Source: Patella vulgata
Lineage: Eukaryota > Mollusca > Gastropoda > Patellidae
DNA: 64,000 bases
Assembly (NCBI RefSeq): GCF_932274485.2
Contig: NC_065881.2
Location: forward strand, 77,812,702-77,876,701
Direction of reading: 5' to 3'
In this document: piece by piece, positions 9,891-21,645 of the stretch
Position numbering within the stretch: the stretch's first letter is position 1
How the letters are laid out: every line of letters starts with the position of its first letter
Program-made: the position numbers and the translations under genes
Notes under the pieces: model-generated
Seen by the model: only the letters and a program-made list of their open reading frames with translations
What the model was told of the DNA's origin: nothing
The model's database searches: none

Positions 9891-10615
9891 GGAGTCAATT
9901 AAGATCTTCTAAAATACCTAATACAATTTGTTTATTAGACAGTCTAAACTTATTTGTACATTAAATATGGTACATGGAATGTAAATGCAGGTCGGTACAA
10001 CTGCTGTACATAGTGAGTCCACTGGTGGGTACATGAAAGGGCTTACAAAATTTTTTTTTAGATAACAATTCTAAATGATATGAAGTAGTTCGTAGTTTTC
10101 AAATAGATCATTCTACACTTAAAATTTTGAGTCATTATTTGGATTTATAAAGATGCTTTACATGGGTTTAAAACCAACACAAAGTGACATCATATGCCAT
10201 GTGATAAGTTGTGTCAGTGAATATCGGATAACCACGCTGGCATGTACTTGTTAAAATAAAATTTCTTTTTTCTCGATGGAGTGGAACGCCTGTCCAATTT
10301 GTTCCCACTTGTTGAAGAAGAAAAGGCGGGCTCGATAACAAAAAAGAGCGCATTTTGTTCTATAGACACTGTAAATACAAACTCCTTCGTGTAAAAAGCT
10401 GTCCACAGTCTAAGTGTTACTGTGTCTACATTACACACTAAGGAACTGTACATTAGGCCAAGCAGAAAATACATTACATTATCTTGCTAGAATAAACTTC
10501 AGTTGTCTAATCAACGGTATAACTGTATTAATGCCATGGTATTTAGCAAACTGAAATGTATTATATTGTTTACTGACATACATGTAGTGAGGGATCATAG
10601 TCAGTTGTCAAGTAC
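9891..10615. other. AT-rich stretch, nothing recognised
   Basis: No convincing exon, repeat family or RNA gene. Minus-strand open frames of 61 and 86 codons overlap here without splice-site or motif support. Confidence 0.4.
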
Positions 10616-10617
10616 AT

Positions 10618-10619
10618 GT

Positions 10620-10655
<36 letters not shown>

Positions 10656-10862
10656 TTGTCTAGATTGTGCCCCAACCTATGTGAGCTCTTCCTTCTTCTC
10701 CCACTGTGCCAAAGAACCAGAGAGAGAGAGAGAGAGAGAGAACTCATTTAAACCCAGTACCAAGTAACAAGTAAAATAAAAAGATGGCAATTGTTAGTCT
10801 CGAAATGACCTACACATAGTTGTCTACCGTGTACATGAAATCTTTCTCTCTCTCTCTCTCCA
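10618..10862 (+). mobile_element. Degraded SINE-2 between GA and CT tracts
   Basis: GA runs at about 10623-10650 and 10720-10740 and a CT run at 10847-10860 surround eroded SINE-2 pieces: CTTCTCCCACTGTGCCAAAG, TTGTTAGTCTCGAAATGACC and GAAATCTTTCTCTCTC. Confidence 0.55.
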
Positions 10863-10934
10863 AGTACATGTAACTATGTTTTGTTCCCACCAACAATATT
10901 GTCCAATTTATCGTAATTTTTTTAACTCTTGTGG

Positions 10935-11097
10935 ATATTTAATTAAATGTAAATCCCAACCATCCAATAGCCTAGAAAGTTGATTATAGGCTTGTCATGT
11001 TAAAAAATATCTAAAAAATAATTTATATAACATTTGAATCCAAAAGAAAGAGCTCTAATAGGCAGATTTAGCTCTTACATAATGCATCTTTAATAAC
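10935..11097 (-). mobile_element. MITE fragment, TTTAAAGAT family
   Basis: It shares AGCCTAGAAAGTTGATTATAG, ATAACATTTGAA, AATAGGCAGATTTAGCTC and the end TTACATAATGCATCTTTAA with the fuller copies at 30497-31018 and 41850-42368. Only one terminal inverted repeat is kept. Confidence 0.75.
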
Positions 11098-11765
11098 TGT
11101 ATTTAATATTGTAATCCCAAACTATGTTCTGTAAAACTGTGGAGAAGAAAGGTCAAAGAGTCTAAACGGCATTGTAATCATCATGGACTGACTGCTCTAG
11201 CCTTACCTTTGTGATACAGAGCTATTCTAGGACCTGTCAATCATAAGACTTGCGAGAAGAATAGACGGGAAGAATAGACGGGGTCGAGACATCATATATT
11301 GATATTACATACAGAAAATTACTGATATATCCTAACAATACATCACGATCAGTCGTTACGTTCATTCCACTCAGACTTTCTAATAACTTTACTTCTTACA
11401 CAGAAAATTAATATTTATATATTTACAGGAAATAAACTAGTCTTTTGCAGCTTTGCCCCTTTTTTTCAATATAGAAATACTAAAGTCAAATGAACAACAA
11501 AGATTTTAGGTCTTTAAAATTCTGAAATAAATAGTGTTTAGTATGGGTGATTGAGTAAGCAGACTAGATCTGTCTGCAAAATAAAGCTACATGTACATGT
11601 ATAGTCCGAACATCGATTTCAGATGTTAAAGCTGTTTGTTGGCGTGGGGTATAAACTTATGAAAAATTGTTTCAAGACCATATTACAATACAATAAACAT
11701 CGGCCCTTGATGTACATGTAGTCTACATGAACAAATATAAATACCCCAGCTATACCATGTATGAC
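11098..11765. other. AT-rich stretch, nothing recognised
   Basis: No coding or RNA signal. A 12-bp direct repeat (GAAGAATAGACGGG, doubled at about 11257-11283) is the only structure seen. Confidence 0.45.
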
Positions 11766-11767
11766 AG

Positions 11768-12145
11768 CCACTGTGGCTTATTGAGTAGGATGCTGGCTTG
11801 TTAATCAGGAGGTTTCGATTTTGCTTGCTAACTGGAAGGTCTCAGGTATGCTCCCAGTGTTAGTCTAGAAAATACCTCAGGATTTCCGAAAAGTGGTTTC
11901 CCATGCAAGCCGTGCAGGACGCACGGCTTGACAAGGAACAGTGTCTATTCTTCGGATGGAAAGCAAAACCGAGGTCCCGTGTATACATTGCTGTGTATGT
12001 AAAGAACCCATGACAGTTGGAATTTGAAATAAGAGTGGGCTGTATTGCAAAATTTCCATCATAACACACTGTATGGCATATGCCTCTCTTCATTAGCCCA
12101 ATCAGTACAGAAAAGTAGGATGTTAAACCCCATTTCATTTATACA
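11768..12145 (+). mobile_element. SINE-1 copy, diverged, nearly full length
   Basis: It has a tRNA-like head (CACTGTGGCTTATTGAGTAG), the body blocks GTGCAGGACGCACGGCTTG, TCTTCGGATGGAAAGC and AACCGAGGTCCCGTGTATAC, and the 3' end GGATGTTAAACCCCATTTC. A small extra segment lies between head and body. Confidence 0.8.
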
Positions 12146-12149
12146 GGTC

Positions 12150-12290
12150 ACAATTCTATAGAATACAATTACTGCTTATTACTGACCAACGTTTCGACTA
12201 GGCTTCTCTAGTCATTATCAAGCAATGATAAAATATAACAAGACAATATAAACATGTAAAACCTAGTCGATACGTTGCTCAGAATACAAA
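12150..12290. repeat. Possible Penelope-like element end
   Basis: The block GACCAACGTTTCGACTAGGC ... CTAGTCATTATCAAGCAATG is a stem-forming CGAAACGTTGG motif of the kind found at Penelope-like element termini. It is followed by AACCTAGTCGATACGTTGCTC (a second, diverged half) and by a short AAACTCCATTTCATTTC SINE-1 tail. No reverse transcriptase sequence is seen. Confidence 0.35.
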
Positions 12291-12600
12291 AGTAGGATGT
12301 CAAACTCCATTTCATTTCATTTCATCCATACCATGTAACCTAATACACTCATACAAACACCAGTATGAACACAACCATGACCAAATCTTTTATACATGTA
12401 TCTCCAACTGAATTTTCCAGTCTACTAATAACACACATAAAAACATAACTTCATTTACTCTCTCTCCATTCAGATAACATTCAAGTACAATCTTTTACTA
12501 GATACATTTTCTCCCTATCACTTCTCCCTACCTCAGTTTGTCCTTAATTTTATTTGGATGTCTTGTTGTTCAACTTTCAGTAGGCCTGTACTTTCGTGTA
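12291..12600. other. Nothing recognised
   Basis: AT-rich single-copy looking sequence without coding or repeat signal. Confidence 0.45.
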
Positions 12601-12611
12601 CTTTCACATGA

Positions 12612-12615
12612 GAGG

Positions 12616-12648
<33 letters not shown>

Positions 12649-12880
12649 AATAGGGTTTAATGTCCACTTAACACAAACTAGGTAATTTCAGGACTAACAT
12701 ATGGTTAGGGGTCTTTAGCAGTAGGAGGAAACTGGAGGACCCTGAGGAAACACACGAGGTTGGACAGGCGACCCTATTTCTCATCACGTACAACCGGGGA
12801 AACGAAACCATGTCAGTTGACTCAATGACAGACCTTATGATACAAAGCGCACGCTCTAACAATTCGGCAATCCAGCCACC
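12612..12880 (-). mobile_element. SINE-2, full length, reverse
   Basis: It runs from a GA tract (the CT tail in reverse) through AGGGTTTAATGTCCACTT and AGTAGGAGGAAACTGGAGG to a tRNA-like head (AACAATTCGGCAATCCAGCC). A 7-bp CACATGA repeat flanks it (12605-12611 and 12881-12887). Confidence 0.85.
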
Positions 12881-13109
12881 CACATGAAGCAAAATCTTGA
12901 ATGATTTTCAACTTGTAAAGAAGTGCAACTACTGTAGAAGTGCAGACAAAGGACATCCGCATATTTTTATTTTTTGTTACAAACAGGAATCGATGAATCA
13001 TGATTCATCTTTCTGCACTGCATCATATCAAAAGGTGCAAATTGCTCTGCCTAACACATTAAATTTTATTTGAAATTTATTCTATAAATTTCATGCATTG
13101 CAAACCCCG

Positions 13110-13372
13110 TCTGTTAAACCAGAGGTTGGTGTTGGGTAGTCAAGGAGTCTAATGCATGCAATTTAGATCATTAGGTTTGTCATTGAGTCAAATGGTATGG
13201 TTCTGATCCTAGGCCTCACTGTGACAAGGAACAGGGTTGCCTGCTCAACCTTATAGGTTTTCTCTGGGTCCTCCAGTTCCCTCCCTACAGTACAGTGCAA
13301 ATGAATTATTGAAATAGAATGGAACCATGATCTAGTTTGTGTCGAGAGGATCTTTTTCTCTCTATTGCGTAG
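13110..13372 (+). mobile_element. SINE-2 copy, diverged
   Basis: Head-like GGTTGGTGTTGGGTAGTC, TTGTCATTGAGTCAAATGG, CTGCTCAACCTTATAGG, TCTCTGGGTCCTCCAGTTCC and a shortened 3' end (GTGTCGAGAGGATC plus CT tail). Confidence 0.75.
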
Positions 13373-13516
13373 TTAAGTTCTTTTTTTGTATTATTCAAGA
13401 CAATACACACTGATTTTTTTTTTTTATGGAATCTCCATTATATTTTTTTTTAAAATGAAGATTCTTTAACTACATGTACATGTATATGAGACAAACTTTA
13501 CAATTCATTTTCTGCA

Positions 13517-13858
13517 GTGGCTCAGTGATTAAGACATTGACTCGCTAACCTGGAGGTCCCGTCTTGGATCCCTGTGTTGTCCGAGAAGGTTCATCATTGT
13601 CAGTGGTGCAGGACCGAGGGCCTGGCAAGGGACAACGTATAGTCGTTTGTATTGGACGAAAAACCGAGGTCCTGTGTACACATTGGCGTGCACGTAAAAG
13701 ATGCCTTGGCAGTTGAAATATGATAAAAGAGTAGGCCCTAGCACCGCTGCCCGGACAAAATTTCCCTCATAGCACACCGTATGGCGTATGCCCGTCTTCA
13801 TTAGGCCAGTAGGAGCAGAACAGTAGGAGTTAAACCCCATTTCATTTCATTTCATTTC
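13517..13858 (+). mobile_element. SINE-1, full length, with target-site duplication
   Basis: The head GTGGCTCAGTGATTAAGAC (A-box like) and the diverged B-box region lead into GGTGCAGGACCGAGGGCCTG, AACCGAGGTCCTGTGTACAC and GTTAAACCCCATTTC with four ATTTC units. A perfect 11-bp repeat CATTTTCTGCA (13506-13516 and 13859-13869) marks the insertion. Confidence 0.9.
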
Positions 13859-13869
13859 CATTTTCTGCA

Positions 13870-15243
13870 ATAATACAAAGAAAGAATTCTAACTGACTGC
13901 AATTAGCCTACAGGATGCTGATGTAGGATGAGTCGATGACCATTAGTGGCTCTCAGATATACATGTAGCAGTAATGCACATTTGGCTTATCTCAGCTTTA
14001 CGCCTGTCTCTTGGTTTATTTAGCTTATCATCTTCTAGCCTTCATCTGATGCTTGTTTACAGCTTCTACCACTTTATACTTTAAACACACAAACAATGGT
14101 AAAATTCCCTGGTGGCTATTTGACTCTGTGACTATCAGGAAACACAACAACTCTTTAGCTAAGAAGCTATATTCCTTTACCTTCCCCAACACGCCTTGTG
14201 GCATTCTTCTCCGACTTTGATCACTGCCATTTTCAGTAGAAGAGTGGAAACTCTCGATCATCATTCAAATGTCCCTACAGGCTGGTTATACAAAATCTGC
14301 ACATGTTCTGATAAATGTGCACTGATGCACCAAACATGAAACAAAATATAACAATGTTTAACGTCTTATTTCTATTTTCTGCTCCAATCTGGGCTAATGA
14401 AGACTGGTAAAAGCCAATCAGGGACATTTTACCTACATGTACATTTTACTTTGTTGAATTACATGTACGTGCACATCTGCCAAACGGTTCTATTACATGC
14501 ATGCCATGGAAAATGTTTTATATAAGCATTTTTTCAAAATGATAAATTGTAAATTCTAATCTTCTCTTGAATAAAATACAGTTTAAACCACTGTGTACAT
14601 GGAACCTCAGATTTCCATTCCATCCAAACTACATGTACATTTACTGGACGCTGTTTCTTGGCAGGCCTTCCATCCTGCATTAGTGCGGACACGATATATA
14701 GTTGAATTGCGAAACACTGAATTGATGTATCGTGATACTTTTTTTATGTTTGTATTGTCGCTTTAGTAAGTAACCTGTCACTCTTTCAATATAATATAGT
14801 TTATTTGGAAATACATACACGTACTGATCTTTGTAAAACTAAACCTAGTCATTTATATTCTGGTCTCATCATTTACTCGTGTACATACAGGTATACGCGT
14901 ATATACAAACAGGATCAGAACAAATTATACAATTTACAAATTTTCTCCCAGATGTTTTGTTAAAATTGACTTGTAGGTAAAGTACATTAAAGTGCATCAA
15001 ATCACTATACAATGTTTTGTAATAATAATAATAATATGTAATTCAAGTGAATATTCTCTGATTGACGACTTGTGTATGAAAATGATAAAATAAAACTGAG
15101 AATTAACCATGCCTTCTTATTTGAATAACAATCGTCTATAGCATGACTAATAGCGTGCATTTTTTCTTTCTTTTGTGCTGTTTAAACGGTAGATGAACAA
15201 ATTAAAATAATGTCAATGGTTCTATAACAGTATTTTAATCAGG
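13870..15243. other. Mostly unassigned; SINE-1 scrap and a short shared sequence
   Basis: A SINE-1 3' scrap (TGTTTAACGTCTTATTTC, GGGCTAATGAAGACTGG) lies at about 14353-14408. A roughly 45-bp stretch at about 14540-14586 (GATAAATTGTAAATTCTAAT, CTTCTCTTGAATAAAATAC) recurs at about 22758-22803. A 78-codon minus frame at 14028-14264 has no recognised motif. Nothing else is supported. Confidence 0.45.
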
Positions 15244-15484
15244 CCTTGAGTTCACAAAGCATTCTCAGACTTAAGTTAAGAATTTACTCAACTTTCAATT
15301 ACTGTTTATGAGAAATATCTCAGAAACACAAAACTTTACATATAGTTTTTTTATTGATGTATTTGATACATTAAAACAACAAAAGTTTTATAAAGGGCAA
15401 TTTTTACATGTAAATTGTAGTTCAAATAAGGCGAACAATTTTGAGTAAATTCTTCACATAAGTCTGAGAATGCTTTGTGAACTA
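15244..15484. mobile_element. Foldback MITE (about 240 bp)
   Basis: The arms GTTCACAAAGCATTCTCAGA (from 15250) and TCTGAGAATGCTTTGTGAAC (to 15482) are perfect reverse complements and extend imperfectly into CTTAAGTTAAGAATTTACTC. The loop is AT-rich. No coding capacity. Confidence 0.8.
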
Positions 15485-16565
15485 CATTTCATAAACATAC
15501 ATGTATATCATATTTAAAATTAAATAACTCCCTATTATCAGTCAGTGTATGTACAAATGTATATTACATAACTTTTTGAAAAATTGATTGATTTTTCTTG
15601 AAAAGAACAACAAATTGAGAAATAAATTTCTTTCTTGTTATAAAAAAAAAAATTGTGAAATAAATTTCTTTCTTGTTAAAAACAAATTATGTCAAATCCT
15701 TGACTGTACATGAAACATATTTTACATCAAGGTGGCCTATCTCAATTTACTGTCAACCCCAGTAGTAAACCAAACAGTATGAAACACCATGTTGGAGGGT
15801 CCATTGTTCCACGGCCTGCGATTTATGTTCAACCATCCTTCCATTACCTTAATTTACTAGATAAATACTTGCTGTACAAACAGACCATGCTCCATGGGGT
15901 CGGGCCTCCTCACTTTTCTTTTATTCACAAGAATCTATAATGTAACTTGTCAGAAATGTTTCGCTCATTCGGGGTTTGCTCTCATGTGGCAGACGCGATT
16001 TTGCACCAACATGTACTTGCTACACGTAGCTCCTCTTATGCAACAATATCACTTTTCTCCTCTTCGTTTTTTTTTCTCGTGGTATTTCAGAATTCACGGA
16101 ATTCATTAATCAAATTCTCTTCTTTTTCGTATCCAAGTACAAAGTATATATTTGTCAAACATGTCTGTGAATGTGTTATGATATAAGGGAGTGATAAAAA
16201 TAAATTCCTTGCCACGGAATTCAAATGAACAAACAATTTCTATCAATAAATGGAAAGTTTAAACAGGTTTTGCCTCATCAACAAAATAAAAAAAAATATA
16301 CTTTAATTTTTGTTCACTTCGATACATGTATCTTTATTCAATGGGAGCATGACCATTTACATCATTTCTGAAATATTCTTTTAATTAGGGTTTTGAAGAA
16401 ATTATCAAAGGAAGATGATTATGTTGAATATAAATATAGGTACGTGTATATTATGTGAATATTTGAAATAAGTATGTCTTGTATTGTGTGTTTACACATA
16501 CATGTACATGTACAGAACATACATACATTAAAAGATTATCTTATACACTTAACACATCAATAGGT
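15485..16565. other. Unassigned stretch
   Basis: A short direct repeat (AAATAAATTTCTTTCTTGTTA twice, about 15620-15680) is seen. Plus-strand open frames of 71-79 codons at 15710-16186 overlap one another in different frames and carry no recognised domain. Confidence 0.4.
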
Positions 16566-16567
16566 CT

Positions 16568-17036
16568 ATCAATATAGAATGGAATGAAATGAAAAGGGGT
16601 TTAACGTCCAGCACCAATCATGCAGGCTAATGAAACAGTCCTTCACGTTTAAGGGGAGCTTTCACTCCTGCTCATCTCGACGCACGTCGGCTTTCCTTCG
16701 AAGGAGTCATTAAAGACTCCGGCAAATTAGCTAAATCGCTCTCCTAAATATTGAGATTAATAAACTACTTTCAGATTTTGTTTACTTTTAAACTGCATAT
16801 ATTCAAGGTATCAGGAGCTTTTTATGGCATCCCGCACAATTTTATAAACATGATGGACTGATGAAGACGAGCATTCACCGTTTGCTGTAAGAGAAATTTT
16901 ACCCAGATAGCGGTAGTACAACCTACTTTTATTTTGAATTACAACTTTCAAGGGTTCTTTTACATGCACAACCATGTGTATACAGCAACGACTAGACACT
17001 GTTCCTAACCAAGGCCTCTAACAAGGGAAAACCACA
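16568..17036 (-). mobile_element. SINE-1 pieces, fragmented
   Basis: A 3' end (AATGAAATGAAAAGGGGTTTAAC, then AGGCTAATGAAAC) lies at 16568-16640. After unrelated sequence, a second diverged SINE-1 body (TGATGAAGACGAGCATTCAC, GAGAAATTTTACCCAGATAG, TACTTTTATTTTGAATTAC) spans about 16855-17036. Confidence 0.65.
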
Positions 17037-17043
17037 TTGGAAA

Positions 17044-17390
17044 ATGAAATGAGCTAATGAACACGGGCATACGCCATGCAGTGTGCTATGAGGGAAATTT
17101 TGCACTGACAGTGGTGGTACTGCCTTCTCTTATATCGAATTCCAACTGCCAAGAGATCTTTTACACGCACAGCAATGTGTACACAGGACCTCGTTTTTTT
17201 GTCCCATCCAATTGACTAGACACCTGACTGTCCTTGTCAGGAACTCCATTCTGTACCACAGACAAGGGGAAACCATGCTGGAAAATCTCAATGATCTTTC
17301 TCTGCCAACACCAGGATCAAATCAGCAAACTCCAGGCTAGCAAGCCAGCAGCATCTTACTCACTTAGCCACCTGTATCGAACCTTGACCT
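17044..17390 (-). mobile_element. SINE-1 copy, near full length, reverse
   Basis: It runs from AATGAAATGAGCTAATGAAC through TGCTATGAGGGAAATTTTGC, CCAACTGCCAAGAGATC and GACAAGGGGAAACCATGC to the tRNA-like head (CCAGGCTAGCAAGCCAGCAG, CACTTAGCCACC). The extreme 3' end is shortened. Confidence 0.8.
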
Positions 17391-18330
17391 TCAGGTGTCA
17401 ACAATCCAGTGCCTTACAAATTTCAATAAAATTTAATAATATATTCCACGTTCGGAATTTATTTTAAAAAATAAAACCACTCTGTATAAATTCAAACCTA
17501 ATAAGATAGTCCATGTTAAAATGTACTCACATTGCTTATTTAGCATTTAATTAAGAAAACAAAACATTAACAGGGATTATCTTCTGAACTGGAATCAATA
17601 AGATAAAACAGAAGCCGAAAATCCCCCGGAACTGGACTGAAACGGATTAAAAAGAAGCCAATCGAATTAAAAGATTTCAGCAGCTATCCTATTTACTACA
17701 TTACATCATAGAGCCCTATAACCGACGTGTAATTCAAACATATAAAAATTCTATCTTTTATTGTTTCATATTTTTTTTGTGGTTGATTTTCTACACTACA
17801 TACATTGTAACAGCTCACATGATTCAATGATTCAACAGTCTGTCCCTTTAATTCTAATATATTAAGATGTACACACTACAAGTCTGAAGTCTCCATACAT
17901 TAATCTCCTGCAGCATCTAAAGATATTTATCGTGAAAAATAGATCTCCTAAGACTCAAATTCTCTAAACCCATTTGAAAGCATGTTTTTGATGAAATAAG
18001 AGGTGACTTGCGGAATTCAATAAGAAGACTAAGGTATGGATTTGTTATTTCTTTAGATGTGAAGATAGTCAATAATGAGTTCATTATCTCCTGACACCAG
18101 ACTTCTCTTACTCACTCCCTATTATCTCGTTGACAAGTTTCAGTTCCCTTTTTTCATTGAAGGGATAGCCCTCCTTATCAGTCCTATTGTTGCTGAAGGA
18201 CCTCTTGTCATGCCTCACTGATCATTTGACCATATGGACACTAGGGGCCATTGTTACCCACCAAAATCCTTTTAATGGTTACTATTGACAAATCCTTATT
18301 TTATTTGATAACAGATACTAAGCCAACAAT
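17391..18330. other. Unassigned AT-rich stretch
   Basis: No repeat or coding signal that can be supported. Confidence 0.45.
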
Positions 18331-18335
18331 TGTTT

Positions 18336-18570
18336 ATGGTTTAAAGGTATGAGGTTGTAGTGCAGTTACAGTACCTGGGTTCATATTTTGCTTGAGTTGT
18401 GGTTGGATAAGGCCTATATGTGGAAGGGTCGAGTTCCTGGATTTCTCTATTATTTGCCCAAATATTACCCCAGAATAGTTTAAAAGTATGAGGTTGTATC
18501 AAGTTGTAGCACAGTTACAGGGTTCATGTTTTACTAGTGTTGTGGTTAGATGTAGAATAAATCTCAAAAC
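18336..18570 (+). repeat. Two-copy local duplication, about 140-bp spacing
   Basis: GTTTAAAGGTATGAGGTTGTA, GCAGTTACAG and GGGTTCATATTTTGC at 18338-18400 recur diverged at 18478-18560 (GTTTAAAAGTATGAGGTTG, GCACAGTTACAGGGTTC). Confidence 0.7.
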
Positions 18571-19130
18571 AATAGGGTTGTTTGGGGGGGGGGGATTTCC
18601 TGAATTCCTCTATTTTTTTCACGACTATCAGTCGGGCACTAATTTAGACAAATATAATACCAAAAAGTGACTTTCACAATTTTCCGCAGAAGATCAATAT
18701 TGATAATTGGAATATTGAAGACTCACGTTTGATTCATGTGCAAAATGTATTCAGTGACATGGATAGAAATGCAATGATTGCCCTAATTTTTGAAAGTGCC
18801 TTGCCTGAATTTTTGGTTGCTAGTCCCACTTTCCCACTTTCTTCATGTCAATGGTATTTATATGGCTGTTTGACAAATTACCCCCAATGAGGCGAGTTCT
18901 GTCTGTACTACATGTAGGTTTAGTTTCTCCACTAGGAGACCATGTTGGGTAATGGATCTAAACCTTTTTGTGCAAAGTGGTCGTCATGGCTTTATTTTAT
19001 ACAACTTTAATTCATTTCCGTAAACCAATTCATGCTCATACATACATGTAACAGTACAGCAATAAAATAAAGTACAATAGCCTATTTCTTTTCACAAAGC
19101 AAAGAGCATAAAAATGAAAAGGTTGTGGTG
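18571..19130. other. Unassigned stretch
   Basis: No coding or repeat signal that can be supported. Confidence 0.45.
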
Positions 19131-19132
19131 AT

Positions 19133-19209
19133 AATTTGTACTTGACAAAGTCTGTGTTAATTTGTACTTGACAAAGTCTGTGTTAATTTGTATTTGACAA
19201 AGTCTGTGA
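19133..19209 (+). repeat. 26-bp tandem repeat, about 3 copies
   Basis: AATTTGTACTTGACAAAG plus TCTGTGTT is repeated three times, with one T change in the last unit. It directly abuts a truncated SINE-1. Confidence 0.85.
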
Positions 19210-19214
19210 CAGGT

Positions 19215-19398
19215 ACCCTACAATGTATATCCTGTACTCATTGGTATGCACGTTAAAGATCCCTTGTCAGTTGAAATTCGAAATAAGAGTGGGCCATAGC
19301 ACTGCTGTCCAGGCAAAATTCCCTAATAGGATACTGCATGGTGTATGTCCGTCTTCATATGCCCAGTAGGAGATTAAACCCCATTTCATTCATTGCCT
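19215..19398 (+). mobile_element. SINE-1, 5'-truncated
   Basis: Only the 3' half is present: CATTGGTATGCACGTTAAAG, GATCCCTTGTCAGTTG, ATAAGAGTGGGCC, GTCCGTCTTCATATGCCC and TTAAACCCCATTTCATTC. Confidence 0.85.
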
Positions 19399-20290
19399 AA
19401 ATCTGACGGACATATTAATAAAACTAAACCTAACCTTGAAATGTAAGAAATTGAATATTATATATTTATTCACAAGTCTCTTGTTACAGTAGTAAGAAAA
19501 TGATTTGTTATCAATCCACATAATCTCTACATAAAAACAGCTGACCTTTCTTAGGATATAAATATATAGATTGTCTCATAATATATATCTATTCGGGGGA
19601 AAAGAATACAGATTTTTCTAGATTAATAATCGAACTGACAATATCTTTTTACGGGGTATAGGAATCTAATATAGTTTTATAAGGCAATGATAAAGGTTTA
19701 TTACAGTAGTTGAAATAAATGTGCTGTCGGGATGGATAGGTTCATACAGTATCGATAAAACAGATTTTATGCAGAGCCAATTTTACTTGATACTATCGTG
19801 AAACACAGCCTAGTTCTGGGGATCTTTAGGCAAGCCTCAAAATAAAGCACTTGTCACCGTCATTGTCAGGCATAGGATAGTGAAGTATGGGGGGTGTTAA
19901 CCTTTATTGTAATCATAATATTTACTGTTACTTACCGTATATAAATATGTATTTGTGCATGCACAGTGTTCAGGGCAGGAAGAGCCACTTCCGCCTAGAG
20001 GGTTTGTGAAGAGAACATGGCATCGGCCTCTCTGTAATCATCAGTGTTAATAAAAGTTTACTAATCAGTGATTTAAGTGTCAATAGGGAGGTTACGATCA
20101 AACAGGCCTGGCACCTAAACACTAAATCCAAAAAGATCGCTACCAAACGATGTGTTTTTTTTTTATTTAATAAAGGGAAGAACTTCCAAGTAAACCAATC
20201 CATGGCCGAAGGCCGCAAATGGAATCATTGCAAAATCACATGCTAAAAATACAGGAAGCTTTGACTCTCCTACGCCTTGTCTGCGATATC
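19399..20290. other. Unassigned stretch
   Basis: An 82-codon minus frame (19970-20218) has no recognised domain or splice support. Nothing else is seen. Confidence 0.45.
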
Positions 20291-20304
20291 ACTAATTTAT
20301 GTGG

Positions 20305-20578
20305 GAGAGAGAGAGAATAGGGGTTTAACGTCCACTCGACACAAACTAGGTCATTTTGGGACTAACATATGGTTCAATTTTATTTCCATAATTCGCTTGC
20401 GCGTAGGGGTCTTTAGCAGTGGGAGGAAACCGGAGGACCCGGAGAAAACCCACGAGGTTGGACAGACGACCCTACTCCTTGTCACGTACAACCGGGGATT
20501 CGAAACCACGCCAGTTGACTCAATGACAGACTGAATGATACAGCGCGCACGTGCTAACCACTAAGCCATCCAACCCCC
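20305..20578 (-). mobile_element. SINE-2, full length, with 13-bp target duplication
   Basis: The reverse order is GA tract, GGGGTTTAACGTCCACTCG, ACAAACTAGGTCATTTTGGG, GGAGGAAACCGGAGGACCC, and head GATTCGAAACCACGCC with GCTAACCACTAAGCCATCC. The flanking repeat CTAATTTATGTGG is perfect (20292-20304 and 20579-20591), so this looks like a fairly young insertion. Confidence 0.93.
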
Positions 20579-20591
20579 CTAATTTATGTGG

Positions 20592-21400
20592 AAGCAGACA
20601 TTAAAAAACCAAGGTAGTAGTAGTATTGTCAGGCAGCAATTCAGGTTACACTGTATGTCAGGCACTGATTTGTCTTAATACATGTCTGGCACAGAATTCA
20701 AAATGTCGGGTACTTCATTAGTGCATGACATTTTGACAGGTAATACTAGAGTTATTATTTCCTTGTCTGTTTCTAGGGCTATCTTATACATGTAGGATCT
20801 TCTTTCAACAAGCTACATACACATTTAAATGTGGCCTGATTGCCCCTAATACCAATTCCAAGACTTTTTTTGTGAAATTTCATAATAATATCGGTCAAGT
20901 ACACGATGAATAATTTTGTTCTAAAAATGAGTTAAAATGTTTATTTTTTTCAAGGGTCTCACTGTTATATCAGAGAATGAATGTTGGTGCCAACTCTTCT
21001 GAAAATATGTGGTCATTAAAGCTTATTTTAAGAGCAGAAAATGAAAAGATGTCTTCAAAATCTGGCAAACTGAAACAACAGAACTAGTATCCAGGAGTTG
21101 ACAACTTTTTGTTAGATTGAATTCTGTGTTACATAAATTTAAAAAAAAAAAATCATTTCAGCAAAAGAAAAATTTTTGCATTTACCGCTTGACAAAGTAT
21201 TTAGTAATAAAAAGAGACTTTAGATTGGACTGTCCTTGATAAATGGTATGGTACTTGTTTGTGTATTATATGATTCAGATGAATACAGAGGGTGACGATT
21301 AGAAGCCTTTAGTCAACAATGAGAACATTTAATATTACCAAGGTCCTGTTTAAGATTGTCTAAAAGATTTAAATTAATATTGTAAAATAGCCCAATAAAA
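20592..21400. other. Unassigned stretch
   Basis: It contains short reiterated words near its start (GTCAGGCA at about 20628 and 20658, then GTCTGGCAC). No other structure is supported. Confidence 0.4.
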
Positions 21401-21404
21401 AAGA

Positions 21405-21645
21405 ATACTGCCTTGTACATGTAGATGAATATTGTCTTGGCATGTGCAGGCATTTTAATACTGCATTGGCGCAACACAAACACAAGAGTTGTTCCCTAGC
21501 ACAAATAAAAAGAGTACACAAATAGTGTCCTTGCGCAATATAGAGTACTGTACATGAATAGTGCCCTAGCACAAAAAAGTGTACATGAATAGTGCCCTAG
21601 CATGATAGTGAGTACAAGAATATTGTCCCTTGAACATAAATACAA
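21405..21645. repeat. Degenerate minisatellite
   Basis: Units of about 35-40 bp built on GTACATGAATAGTGCCCTAGC recur in decaying form (GAATATTGTCTTGGC, AATAGTGTCCTTGCG, ATAGTGCCCTAGCAC twice, GAATATTGTCCCTTG). Confidence 0.65.
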
